From Litoditis marina (Eukaryota > Nematoda > Chromadorea > Rhabditida > Rhabditidae): a DNA stretch of 64,000 nucleotides. The stretch covers positions 1 through 64,000 of the forward strand of contig CAXIWQ010000177.1 in NCBI GenBank assembly GCA_964036275.1, read 5' to 3'. Below, piece after piece: positions 48,687 through 62,210 of the stretch. The position numbers and the translations under genes are program-made. Below the pieces are notes generated by a model, which saw only the letters and a program-made list of their open reading frames with translations, did not search any database and had not been told where the DNA came from. Every line of letters begins with the position of its first letter. Within the stretch, counting starts at the first letter, position 1.

Positions 48687-51600
48687 TTGCAGCTACAGAG
48701 AAAAGTTCATACGGCTATCAAGTCTGTTGCTCCCAGCTACAAAAACCTGACACGACAATCTATTCTGTGGCGCACAGCCACAAAAGACAAATTAACGCGG
48801 TTATTACCTCTTTGCCTTGCAGCTACAGAAAAAAATTCATACGGCTATCAAGTCTGTTGCTCCCAGCTACGAAAACCTAATACGACTCTATATTCTGTGG
48901 CGCACAGCCACAAAAGACAAATTAACGCGGTTATTGACTCTTTGCCGTGCAGCTACAGGAAAAAGGTTATACGGCTATCAAGTATGTTGCTCCCAGCTGA
49001 AAAAACCTAATACGACTATCTATTCTGTGGCGCACAGCCACAAAATACGAATTAACGCGGTTATCGACTCTTTGCCTTGCAGCTACAGAGAACAGTTCAT
49101 ACGGCTATCAAGTCTGTTGCTCCCAGCTACAAAAACCTAATACGACTATATATTCTGTGGCGCACAGCCACAAAAGACGAATTAACGCGGTTATTGACTC
49201 TTTGCCTCGCAGTTACAGAGAATATTTCATACGGCTATCAAATCTGTTGCTCCCAGCTACAAAAACCTAATACGACAATCTATTCTGTGGCGCACAGCCA
49301 CAAAAGACAAATTAACGCGGTTATTGACTCTTTGCCGTGCAGCTACAGGAAAAAGGTTATACGGCTACCAAGTATGTTGCTCCCAGCTACAAAAACCTAA
49401 TACGACTATCTATTCTGTGGCGCACAGCACAAAATACGAATTGACGCGGTTATCGACTCTTTGCCTTGCAGCTACAGAGAACAGTTCATACGGCTATCAA
49501 ATCTGTTGCTCCCAGCTACAAAAACCTAATACGACAATCTATTCTGTGGCGCACAGCCACAAAATACAAATTATCGCGGTTATCGACTTGTTGGCTTGCA
49601 GCTACAGAGAAAAGTTCATACGGCTATCAAGTCTGTTGCTCCCAGCTACAAAAACCTAATACGACTATATATCTGTGGCGCACAGCCACAAAAGACGAAT
49701 TAACGCGGTTATTGACTCTTTGCCTCGCAGTTACAGAGAACAGTTCATACGGCTATCAAATATGTTGCTCCCAGCTACAAAAACCTGATACGACAATCTA
49801 TTCTGTGGCGCACAGCCACAAAAGACGAATTAACGCGGTTATTACCTCTTTGCCTTGCAGCTACAGAAAAAAGTTCATACGGCTATCAAGTCTGTTGCTC
49901 CCAGCTACAAAAACCTAATACGACTTTATATTCTGTGGCGCACAGCCACAAAAGACAAATTAACGCGGTTATTGACTCTTTGCCGTGCAGCTATAGGAAA
50001 AAGGTTATACGGCTATCAAATATGTTGCTCCCAGCTACAAAAACCCAATACGACTATCTATTCTGTGGTGCACAGCCACAAAATACGAATTAACGCGGTT
50101 ATCGACTCTTTGCCTTGCAGCTACAGAGAACAGTTCATACGGCTATCAAATCTGTTGCTCCCAGCTACAAAAACCTAATACGACAATCTATTCCGTGGCG
50201 CACAGCCACAAAATACGAATTATCGCGGTTATCGACTTGTTGGCTTGCAGCTACAGAGAAAAGTTCATACGGCTATCAAGTCTGTTGCTCCCAGCTACAA
50301 AAACCTGATACGACAATCTATTCTGTGGCGCACAGCCACAAAAGACAAATTAACGCGGTTATTACCTCTTTGCCTTGCAGCTACAGAAAAAAATTCATAC
50401 GGCTATCAAGTCTGTTGCTCCCAGCTACGAAAACCTAATACGACTCTATATTCTGTGGCGCACAGCCACAAAAGACAAATTAACGCGGTTATTGACTCTT
50501 TGCCGTGCAGCTACAGGAAAAAGGTTATACGGCTATCAAGTATGTTGCTCCCAGCTGAAAAAACCTAATACGACTATCTATTCTGTGGCGCACAGCCACA
50601 AAATACGAATTAACGCGGTTATCGACTCTTTGCCTTGCAGCTACAGAGAACAGTTCATACGGCTATCAAGTCTGTTGCTCCCAGCTACAAAAACCTAATA
50701 CGACTATATATTCTGTGGCGCACAGCCACAAAAGACGAATTAACGCGGTTATTGACTCTTTGCCTCGCAGTTACAGAGAATATTTCATACGGCTATCAAA
50801 TCTGTTGCTCCCAGCTACAAAAACCTAATACGACAATCTATTCTGTGGCGCACAGCCACAAAAGACAAATTAACGCGGTTATTGACTCTTTGCCGTGCAG
50901 CTACAGAAAAAAGTTTATATGGCTATCAAGTATGTTGCTCCCAGCTAGAAAAACCCAATACAACTATCTATTCTGTGGCACACAGCCACAAAATACGATA
51001 TAACGCGGTTATCGACTCTTTGCCTTGCAGCTACAGAAAAAAGTTTATACGGCTATCAAGTCTGTTGCTCATGGCTACAAAAACCTAATACGACTTTACA
51101 TCCTATGGCGCACAGCCACAAAAGACAAATTAACGCGGTTATTACCTCTTTGCCTTGCAGCTACAGAAAAAAGTTCATACGGCTATCAAGTCTGTTGCTC
51201 CCAGCTACAAAAACCTGATACGACAATCTATTCTGTGGCGCACAGCCACAAAAGACGAATTAACGCGGTTATTACCTCTTTGCCTTGCAGCTACAGAAAA
51301 AAGTTCATACGGCTATCAAGTCTGTTGCTCCCAGCTACAAAAACCTAATACGACTTTATATTCTGTGGCGCACAGCCACAAAAGACAAATTAACGCGGTT
51401 ATTGACTCTTTGCCGTGCAGCTACAGGAAAAAGGTTATACGGCTATCAAATATGTTGCTCCCAGCTACAAAAACCCAATACGACTATCTATTCTGTGGTG
51501 CACAGCCACAAAATACGAATTAACGCGGTTATCGACTCTTTGCCTTGCAGCTACAGAGAACAGTTCATACGGCTATCAAATCTGTTGCTCCCAGCTACAA

Positions 51601-54600
51601 AAACCTAATACGACAATCTATTCCGTGGCGCACAGCCACAAAATACGAATTATCGCGGTTATCGACTTGTTGGCTTGCAGCTACAGAGAAAAGTTCATAC
51701 GGCTATCAAGTCTGTTGCTCCCAGCTACAAAAACCTGATACGACAATCTATTCTGTGGCGCACAGCCACAAAAGACAAATTAACGCGGTTATTACCTCTT
51801 TGCCTTGCAGCTACAGAAAAAAATTCATACGGCTATCAAGTCTGTTGCTCCCAGCTACGAAAACCTAATACGACTCTATATTCTGTGGCGCACAGCCACA
51901 AAAGACAAATTAACGCGGTTATTGACTCTTTGCCGTGCAGCTACAGGAAAAAGGTTATACGGCTATCAAGTATGTTGCTCCCAGCTGAAAAAAACCTAAT
52001 ACGACTATCTATTCTGTGGCGCACAGCCACAAAATACGAATTAACGCGGTTATCGACTCTTTGCCTTGCAGCTACAGAGAACAGTTCATACGGCTATCAA
52101 GTCTGTTGCTCCCAGCTACAAAAACCTAATACGACTATATATTCTGTGGCGCACAGCCACAAAAGACGAATTAACGCGGTTATTGACTCTTTGCCTCGCA
52201 GTTACAGAGAATATTTCATACGGCTATCAAATCTGTTGCTCCCAGCTACAAAAACCTAATACGACAATCTATTCTGTGGCGCACAGCCACAAAAGACAAA
52301 TTAACGCGGTTATTGACTCTTTGCCGTGCAGCTACAGGAAAAAGGTTATACGGCTACCAAGTATGTTGCTCCCAGCTACAAAAACCTAATACGACTATCT
52401 ATTCTGTGGCGCACAGCCACAAAATACGAATTGACGCGGTTATCGACTCTTTGCCTTGCAGCTACAGAGAACAGTTCATACGGCTATCAAATCTGTTGCT
52501 CCCAGCTACAAAAACCTAATACGACAATCTATTCTGTGGCGCACAGCCACAAAATACAAATTATCGCGGTTATCGACTTGTTGGCTTGCAGCTACAGAGA
52601 AAAGTTCATACGGCTATCAAGTCTGTTGCTCCCAGCTACAAAAACCTAATACGACTATATATTCTGTGGCGCACAGCCACAAAAGACGAATTAACGCGGT
52701 TATTGACTCTTTGCCTCGCAGTTACAGAGAACAGTTCATACGGCTATCAAATATGTTGCTCCCAGCTACAAAAACCTGATACGACAATCTATTCTGTGGC
52801 GCACAGCCACAAAAGACGAATTAACGCGGTTATTACCTCTTTGCCTTGCAGCTACAGAAAAAAGTTCATACGGCTATCAAGTCTGTTGCTCCCAGCTACA
52901 AAAACCTAATACGACTTTATATTCTGTGGCGCACAGCCACAAAAGACAAATTAACGCGGTTATTGACTCTTTGCCGTGCAGCTATAGGAAAAAGGTTATA
53001 CGGCTATCAAATATGTTGCTCCCAGCTACAAAAACCCAATACGACTATCTATTCTGTGGTGCACAGCCACAAAATACGAATTAACGCGGTTATCGACTCT
53101 TTGCCTTGCAGCTACAGAGAACAGTTCATACGGCTATCAAATCTGTTGCTCCCAGCTACAAAAACCTAATACGACAATCTATTCCGTGGCGCACAGCCAC
53201 AAAATACGAATTATCGCGGTTATCGACTTGTTGGCTTGCAGCTACAGAGAAAAGTTCATACGGCTATCAAGTCTGTTGCTCCCAGCTACAAAAACCTGAT
53301 ACGACAATCTATTCTGTGGCGCACAGCCACAAAAGACAAATTAACGCGGTTATTACCTCTTTGCCTTGCAGCTACAGAAAAAAATTCATACGGCTATCAA
53401 GTCTGTTGCTCCCAGCTACGAAAACCTAATACGACTCTATATTCTGTGGCGCACAGCCACAAAAGACAAATTAACGCGGTTATTGACCTCTTTGCCGTGC
53501 AGCTACAGGAAAAAGGTTATACGGCTATCAAGTATGTTGCTCCCAGCTGAAAAAACCTAATACGACTATCTATTCTGTGGCGCACAGCCACAAAATACGA
53601 ATTAACGCGGTTATCGACTCTTTGCCTTGCAGCTACAGAGAACAGTTCATACGGCTATCAAGTCTGTTGCTCCCAGCTACAAAAACCTAATACGACTATA
53701 TATTCTGTGGCGCACAGCCAAAAGACGAATTAACGCGGTTATTGACTCTTTGCCCTCGCAGTTACAGAGAATATTTCATACGGCTATCAAATCTGTTGCT
53801 CCCAGCTACAAAACCTAATACGACAATCTATTCTGTGGCGCACAGCCACAAAAGACAAATTAACGCGGTTATTGACTCTTTGCCGTGCAGCTACAGGAAA
53901 AAGGTTATACGGCTACCAAGTATGTTGCTCCCAGCTACAAAAACCTAATACGACTATCTATTCTGTGGCGCACAGCCACAAAATACGAATTGACGCGGTT
54001 ATCGACTCTTTGCCTTGCAGCTACAGAGAACAGTTCATTACGGCTATCAAATCTGTTGCTCCCAGCTACAAAAACCTAATACGACAATCTATTCTGTGGC
54101 GCCACAGCCACAAAATACAAATTATCGCGGTTATCGACTTGTTGGCTTGCAGCTACAGAGAAAAGTTCATACGGCTATCAAGTCTGTTGCTCCAGCTACA
54201 AAAACCTAATACGACTATATATTCTGTGGCGCACAGCCACAAAAGACGAATTACGCGGTTATTGACTCTTTGCCTCGCAGTTACAGAGAACAGTTCATAC
54301 GGCTATCAAATATGTTGCTCCCAGCTACAAAAACCTGATACGACAATCTATTCTGTGGCGCACAGCCACAAAAGACGAATTAACGCGGTTATTACCTCTT
54401 TGCCTTGCAGCTACAGAAAAAAGTTCATACGGCTATCAAGTCTGTTGCTCCCAGCTACAAAAACCTAATACGACTTTATATTCTGTGGCGCACAGCCACA
54501 AAAGACAAATTAACGCGGTTATTGACTCTTTGCCGTGCAGCTACAGGAAAAAGGTTATACGGCTATCAAATATGTTGCTCCCAGCTACAAAAACCCAATA

Positions 54601-54790
54601 CGACTATCTATTCTGTGGTGCACAGCCACAAAATACGAATTAACGCGGTAATCGACTCTTTGCCTTGCAGCTACAGAGAACAGTTCATACGGCTATCAAA
54701 TCTGTTGCTCCCAGCTACAAAAACCTAATACGACAATCTATTCCGTGGCGCACAGCCACAAAATACGAATTATCGCGGTTATCGACTTGT
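48687..54790 (+). repeat. 11- and 12-monomer HOR series (periods ~1430 and ~1558 bp)
   Basis: Monomer order at 48,687-49,400 recurs at 50,245 (shift 1,558) and 51,675 (shift 1,430). The block 52,846-53,400 recurs at 54,405 (shift 1,559). Markers are ATTCCGTGGCG, GTGGTGCACAGCC, CCCAGCTGAAAAAACC and TAATACGACTCTATATTC. The series forms the core of the right-hand domain. Confidence 0.75.
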
Positions 54791-55480
54791 TGGCTTGCAG
54801 CTACAGAGAAAAGTTCATACGGCTATCAAGTCTGTTGCTCCCAGCTACAAAAACCTGATACGACAATCTATTCTGTGGCGCACAGCCACAAAAGACAAAT
54901 TAACGCGGTTATTACCTCTTTGCCTTGCAGCTACAGAAAAAAATTCATACGGCTATCAAGTCTGTTGCTCCCAGCTACGAAAACCTAATACGACTCTATA
55001 TTCTGTGGCGCACAGCCACAAAAGACAAATTAACGCGGTATTGACTCTTTGCCGTGCAGCTACAGGAAAAAGGTTATACGGCTATCAAGTATGTTGCTCC
55101 CAGCTGAAAAAACCTAATACGACTATCTATTCTGTGGCGCACAGCCACAAAATACGAATTAACGCGGTTATCGACTCTTTGCCTTGCAGCTACAGAGAAC
55201 AGTTCATACGGCTATCAAGTCTGTTGCTCCCAGCTACAAAAACCTAATACGACTATATATTCTGTGGCGCACAGCCACAAAAGACGAATTAACGCGGTTA
55301 TTGACTCTTTGCCTCGCAGTTACAGAGAATATTTCATACGGCTATCAAATCTGTTGCTCCCAGCTACAAAAACCTAATACGACAATCTATTCTGTGGCGC
55401 ACAGCCACAAAAGACAAATTAACGCGGTTATTGACTCTTTGCCGTGCAGCTACAGGAAAAAGGTTATACGGCTACAAGTA
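53486..55480. other. Cluster of 1-2 bp indels in satellite monomers
   Basis: Compared with sister copies 1.1-1.6 kb away, ten small indels break the pattern: extra C near 53,488; CA lost near 53,720; extra C near 53,754; A lost near 53,811; extra T near 54,038; extra C near 54,102; C lost near 54,191; A lost near 54,252; T lost near 55,039; C lost near 55,475. Eight fall within about 770 bp. Neighbouring copies at 52.0-53.4 kb show almost none. Consensus error in a hard-to-polish repeat is the simplest reading; real local decay is possible. Confidence 0.7.
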
Positions 55481-57249
55481 TGTTGCTCCCAGCTACAAAA
55501 ACCTAATACGACTATCTATTCTGTGGCGCACAGCCACAAAATACGAATTGACGCGGTTATCGACTCTTTGCCTTGCAGCTACAGAGAACAGTTCATACGG
55601 CTATCAAATCTGTTGCTCCCAGCTACAAAAACCTAATACGACAATCTATTCTGTGGCGCACAGCCACAAAATACAAATTATCGCGGTTATCGACTTGTTG
55701 GCTTGCAGCTACAGAGAAAAGTTCATACGGCTATCAAGTCTGTTGCTCCCAGCTACAAAAACCTAATACGACTATATATTCTGTGGCGCACAGCCACAAA
55801 AGACGAATTAACGCGGTTATTGACTCTTTGCCTCGCAGTTACAGAGAACAGTTCATACGGCTATCAAATATGTTGCTCCCAGCTACAAAAACCTAATACG
55901 ACAATCTATTCTGTGGCGCACAGCCACAAAGACGAATTAACGCGGTTATTGACATTTTGACTTGCAGCTACAAAAAAAATCATACGGCTATCAAGTCTGT
56001 TGCTTCCAAATACAAAAACATAATACAACTTTATATTCTGTGGCGCACAGCCACAAAATACGAATTATCGCGGTTATCGACTTGTTGGCTTGCAGCTACA
56101 GAGAAAAGTTCATACGGCTATCAAATCTGTTGCTCCAGCTACAAAAACCTGATACGACAATCTATTCTGTGGCGCACAGCCACAAAAGACAAATTAACGC
56201 GGTTATTACCTCTTTGCCTTGCAGCTACAGAAAAAAATTCATACGGCTATCAAGTCTGTTGCTCCCAGCTACGAAAACCTAATACGACTCTATATTCTGT
56301 GGCGCACAGCCACAAAAGACAAATTAACGCGGTTATTGACTCTTTGCCGTGCAGCTACAGGAAAAAGGTTATACGGCTATCAAGTATGTTGCTCCCAGCT
56401 GAAAAAACCTAATACGACTATCTATTCTGTGGCGCACAGCCACAAAATACGAATTAACGCGGTTATCGACTCTTTGCCTTGCAGCTACAGAGAACAATTC
56501 ATACGGCTATCAAGTCTGTTGCTCCCAGCTACAAAAACCTAATACGACTATATATTCTGTGGCGCACAGCCACAAAAGACGAATTAACGCGGTTATTGAC
56601 TCTTTGCCTCGCAGTTACAGAGAATATTTCATACGGCTATCAAATCTGTTGCTCCCAGCTACAAAAACCTAATACGACAATCTATTCTGTGGCGCACAGC
56701 CACAAAAGACAAATTAACGCGGTTATTGACTCTTTGCCGTGCAGCTACAGGAAAAAGGTTATACGGCTACCAAGTATGTTGCTCCCAGCTACAAAAACCT
56801 AATACGACTATCTATTCTGTGGCGCACAGCCACAAAATACGAATTGACGCGGTTATCGACTCTTTGCCTTGCAGCTACAGAGAACAGTTCATACGGCTAT
56901 CAAATCTGTTGCTCCCAGCTACAAAAACCTAATACGACAATTTATTCTGTGGCGCACAGCCACAAAATACAAATTATCGCGGTTATCGACTTGTTGGCTT
57001 GCAGCTACAGAGAAAAGTTCATACGGCTATCAAGTCTGTTGCTCCCAGCTACAAAAACCTAATACGACTATATATTCTGTGGCGCACAGCCACAAAAGAC
57101 AAATTAACGCGGTTATTGACTCTTTGCCTCGCAGTTACAGAGAACAGTTCATACGGCTATCAAATATGTTGCTCCCAGCTACAAAAACCTAATACGACAA
57201 TCTATTCTGTGGCGCACAGCCACAAAGACGAATTAACGCGGTTATTGAC

Positions 57250-58170
57250 ATTTTGACTTGCAGCTACAAAAAAAAAATCATACGGCTATCAAGTCTGTTG
57301 CTTCCAAATACAAAAACATAATACAACTTTATATTCTGTGGCGCACAGCCACAAAATACAAATTAACGCGGTTATTGATTCTTTGCCTTGCAGTTACAGA
57401 GAACATTTCATACGGCTATCAAATCTGTTGCTCCCAGCTACAAAAACCTAATACGACTTTATATTCTGTGGCGCACAGCCACAAAAGACAAATTAACGCG
57501 GTTATTACCTCTTTGCCTTGCAGCTACAGAAAAAAAGTTTATACGGCTATCAAGTCTGTTGCTCCCAGCTACAAAAACCTAATACGACTTTATATTCTGT
57601 GGCGCACAGCCACAAAAGACAAATTAACGCGGTTATTGACTCTTTGCCGTGCAGCTACAGAAAAAAGTTTATATGGCTATCAAGTATGTTGCTCCCAGCT
57701 AGAAAAACCCAATACAACTATCTATTCTGTGGCACACAGCCACAAAATACGATATAACGCGGTTATCGACTCTTTGCCTTGCAGCTACAGAAAAAAGTTT
57801 ATACGGCTATCAAGCCTGTTGCTCATGGCTACAAAAACCTAATACGACTTTATATCCTATGGCGCACAGCCACAAAAGACAAATTAACGCGGTTATTACC
57901 TCTTTGCCTTGCAGCTACAGAAAAAAGTTCATACGGCTATCAAGTCTGTTGCTCCCAGCTACAAAAACCTGATACGACAATCTATTCTGTGGCGCACAGC
58001 CACAAAAGACAAATCAACGCGGTTGTTACCTCTTTGCCTTGCAGCTACAGAAAAAAGTTCATACGGCTATCAAGTCTGTTGCTCCCAGCTACAAAAACCT
58101 AATACGACTTTATGTTCTGTGGCGCACAGCCACAAAAGACAAATTAACGCGGTTATTGACTCTTTGCCGT
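57250..58170 (+). repeat. Duplicated satellite block, copy 2 (offset 9611 bp)
   Basis: Counterpart of 47,640-48,560 with a constant offset of 9,611 bp over about 0.9 kb. Substitutions include AAGCCTGTTGC (near 57,812) and TTTATATCCTATGG against TTTACATCCTATGG. Confidence 0.75.
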
Positions 58171-59599
58171 GCAGCTACAGGAAAAAGGTTATACGGCTAT
58201 CAAATATGTTGCTCCCAGCTACAAAAACCTAATACGACTATCTATTCTGTGGCGCACAGCCACAAAATACGAATTAACGCGGTTATCGACTCTTTGCCTT
58301 GCAGCTACAGAGAACAGTTCATACGGCTATCAAATCTGTTGCTCCCAGCTACAAAAACCTAATACGACAATCTATTCTGTGGCGCACAGCCACAAAATAC
58401 GAATTATCGCGGTTATCGACTTGTTGGCTTGCAGCTACAGAGAAAAGTTCATACGGCTATCAAGTCTGTTGCTCCCAGCTACAAAAACCTGATACGACAA
58501 TCTATTCTGTGGCGCACAGCCACAAAAGACAAATTAACGCGGTTATTACCTCTTTGCCTTGCAGCTACAGAAAAAAATTCATACGGCTATCAAGTCTGTT
58601 GCTCCCAGCTACGAAAACCTAATACGACTTTATATTCTGTGGCGCACAGCCACAAAAGACAAATTAACGCGGTTATTGACTCTTTGCCGTGCAGCTACAG
58701 GAAAAAGGTTATACGGCTATCAAGTATGTTGCTCCCAGCTAAAAAAACCTAATACGACTATCTATTCTGTGGCGCACAGCCACAAAATACGAATTAACGC
58801 GGTTATCGACTCTTTGCCTTGCAGCTACAGAGAACAGTTCATACGGCTATCAAGTCTGTTGCTCCCAGCTACAAAAACCTAATACGACTATATATTCTGT
58901 GGCGCACAGCCACAAAAAACGAATTAACGCGGTTATTGACTCTTTGCCTTGCAGTTACAGAGAATATTTCATACGGCTATCAAATCTGTTGCTCCCAGCT
59001 ACAAAAACCTAATACGACAATCTATTCTGTGGCGCACAGCCACAAAAGACGAATTAACGCGGTTATTGACTCTTTGCCTTGCAGCTACAGAAAAAAAATC
59101 ATACGGCTATCAAGTCTGTTGCTCCCAGCTACGAAAACCTAATACGACTTTATATTCTGTGGCGCACAGCCACAAAACACGAAATATTGCGGTTATGGAC
59201 TCTTTGCCTTGCAGCTACAGAAAAAAAAATCATACGGCTATCAAGTCTGTTGCTCCCAGCTACAAAAACCTGATACGACAATCTATTCTGTGGCGCACAG
59301 CCACAAAAGACAAATTAACGCGGTTATTACCTCTTTGCCTTGCAGCTACAGAAAAAAGTTCATACGGCTATCAAGTCTGTTGCTCCCAGCTACGAAAACC
59401 TAATACGACTTTATATTCTGTGGCGCACAGCCACAAAATACGAATTAACGCGGTTATCGACTCTTTGCCTTGCAGCTACAGAGAACAGTTCATACGGCTA
59501 TCAAGTCTGTTGCTCCCAGCTACAAAAACCTAATACGACTATATATTCTGTGGCGCACAGCCACAAAATACGAATTAACGCGGTTATCGACTCTTTGCC

Positions 59600-61865
59600 T
59601 TGCAGCTACAGAGAACAGTTCATACGGCTATCAAGTCTGTTGCTCCCAGCTACGAAAACCTAATACGACTTTATATTCTGTGGCGCACAGCCACAAAACA
59701 CGAAATATCGCGGTTATCGACTTGTTGGCTTGCAGCTACAGAGAAAAGTTCATACGGCTATCAAGTCTGTTGCTCCCAGCTACAAAAACCTGATACGACA
59801 ATCTATTCTGTGGCGCACAGCCACAAAAGACAAATTAACGCGGTTATTACCTCTTTGCCTTGCAGCTACAGAAAAAAGTTCATACGGCTATCAAGTCTGT
59901 TGCTCCCAGCTACGAAAACCTAATACGACTTTATATTCTGTGGCGCACAGCCACAAAAGACAAATTAACGCGGTTATTGACTCTTTGCCGTGCAGCTACA
60001 GGAAAAAGGTTATACGGCTATCAAGTATGTTGCTCCCAGCTACAAAAACCTAATACGACTATCTATTCTGTGGCGCACAGCCACAAAATACGAATTGACG
60101 CGGTTATCGACTCTTTGCCTTGCAGCTACAGAGAATATTTCATACGGCTATCAAATCTGTTGCTCCCAGCTACAAAAACCTAATACGACAATCTATTCTG
60201 TGGCGCACAGCCACAAAAAACAAATTATCGCGGTTATCGACTTGTTGGCTTGCAGCTACAGAGAAAAGTTCATACGGCTATCAAGTCTGTTTCTCCCAGC
60301 TACAAAAACCTGATACGACAATCTATTCTGTGGCGCACAGCCACAAAAGACAAATTAACGCGGTTATTACCTCTTTGCCTTGCAGCTACAGAAAAAAGTT
60401 CATACGGCTATCAAGTCTGTTGCTCCCAGCTACGAAAACCTAATACGACTTTATATTCTGTGGCGCACAGCCACAAAAGACAAATTAACGCGGTTATTGA
60501 CTCTTTGCCGTGCAGCTACAGGAAAAAGGTTATACGGCTATCAAGTATGTTGCTCCCAGCTACAAAAACCTAATACGACTATCTATTCTGTGGCGCACAG
60601 CCACAAAATACGAATTGACGCGGTTATCGACTCTTTGCCTTGCAGCTACAGAGAACAGTTCATACGGCTATCAAGTCTGTTGCTCCCAGCTACGAAAACC
60701 TAATACGACTTTATATTCTGTGGCGCACAGCCACAAAAGACAAATTAACGCGGTTATTGACTCTTTGCCGTGCAGCTACAGGAAAAAGGTTATACGGCTA
60801 TCAAGTATGTTGCTCCCAGCTACAAAAACCTAATACGACTATCTATTCTGTGGCGCACAGCCACAAAATACGAATTGACGCGGTTATCGACTCTTTGCCT
60901 TGCAGCTACAGAGAACAGTTTATACGGCTATCAAATCTGTTGCTCCCAGCTACAAAAACCTAATACGACTTTATACTCTGTGGCGCACAGCCACAAAATA
61001 CGAATTAACGCGGTTATCGACTCTTTGCCTTGCAGCTACAGAGAACAGTTCATACGGCTATCAAGTCTGTTGCTCCCAGCTACAAAAACCTAATACGACT
61101 ATATATTCTGTGGCGCACAGCCACAAAATACGAATTAACGCGGTTATCGACTCTTTGCCTTGCAGCTACAGAGAACAGTTCATACGGCTATCAAGTCTGT
61201 TGCTCCCAGCTACGAAAACCTAATACGACTTTATATTCTGTGGCGCACAGCCACAAAACACGAAATATCGCGGTTATCGACTTGTTGGCTTGCAGCTACA
61301 GAGAAAAGTTCATACGGCTATCAAGTCTGTTGCTCCCAGCTACAAAAACCTGATACGACAATCTATTCTGTGGCGCACAGCCACAAAAGACAAATTAACG
61401 CGGTTATTACCTCTTTGCCTTGCAGCTACAGAAAAAAGTTCATACGGCTATCAAGTCTGTTGCTCCCAGCTACGAAAACCTAATACGACTTTATATTCTG
61501 TGGCGCACAGCCACAAAAGACAAATTTACGCGGTTATTGACTCTTTGCCGTGCAGCTACAGGAAAGAGGTTATACGGCTATCAAGTATGTTGCTCCCAGC
61601 TACAAAAACCTAATACGACTATCTATTCTGTGGCGCACAGCCACAAAATACGAATTGACGCGGTTATCGACTCTTTGCCTTGCAGCTACAGAGAATATTT
61701 CATACGGCTATCAAATCTGTTGCTCCCAGCTACAAAAACCTAATACGACAATCTATTCTGTGGCGCACAGCCACAAAAAACAAATTATCGCGGTTATCGA
61801 CTTGTTGGCTTGCAGCTACAGAGAAAAGTTCATACGGCTATCAAGTCTGTTTCTCCCAGCTGCAA
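59600..61865 (+). repeat. Tandem 12-monomer higher-order repeat (period 1560 bp)
   Basis: Variants at 59,600-60,300 recur at 61,160-61,860 with a constant shift of exactly 1,560 bp (12 x 130), sharing the GTCTGTTTCTCCC substitution (near 60,291 and 61,851) and CACAAAAAACAAATTATCG. Additional related blocks at 60,380-60,960 recur at 62,320-62,900 (shift 1,940). Confidence 0.8.
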
Positions 61866-62210
61866 AAACCTAATACGACTATATATTCTGTGGCGCGCAG
61901 CCACAAAAGACGAATTAACGCGGTTATTGACTCTTTACCTCGCAGTTACAGAGAACATTTCATACGGCTATCAAATCTGTTGCTCCCAGCTACAAAAACC
62001 TAATACGACAATCTATTCTGTGGCGCACAGCCACAAAGACGAATTAACGCGGTTATTGACATTTTGACTTGCAGCTACAAAAAAAAATCATACGGCTATC
62101 AAGTCTGTTGCTCCCAGCTACAAAAACCTAATACGACTATATATTCTGTGGCGCACAGCCACAAAAGACGAATTAACGCGGTTATTGACTCTTTGCCTCG
62201 CAGTTACAGA

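Noticed and set aside
48882..48900. T7-promoter-like TAATACGACTC in satellite monomers
   Set aside because: The satellite matches only the first 10-11 bases of the phage T7 promoter and lacks its initiation part. It is a chance word of the repeat, though it could mislead primer-based assays.
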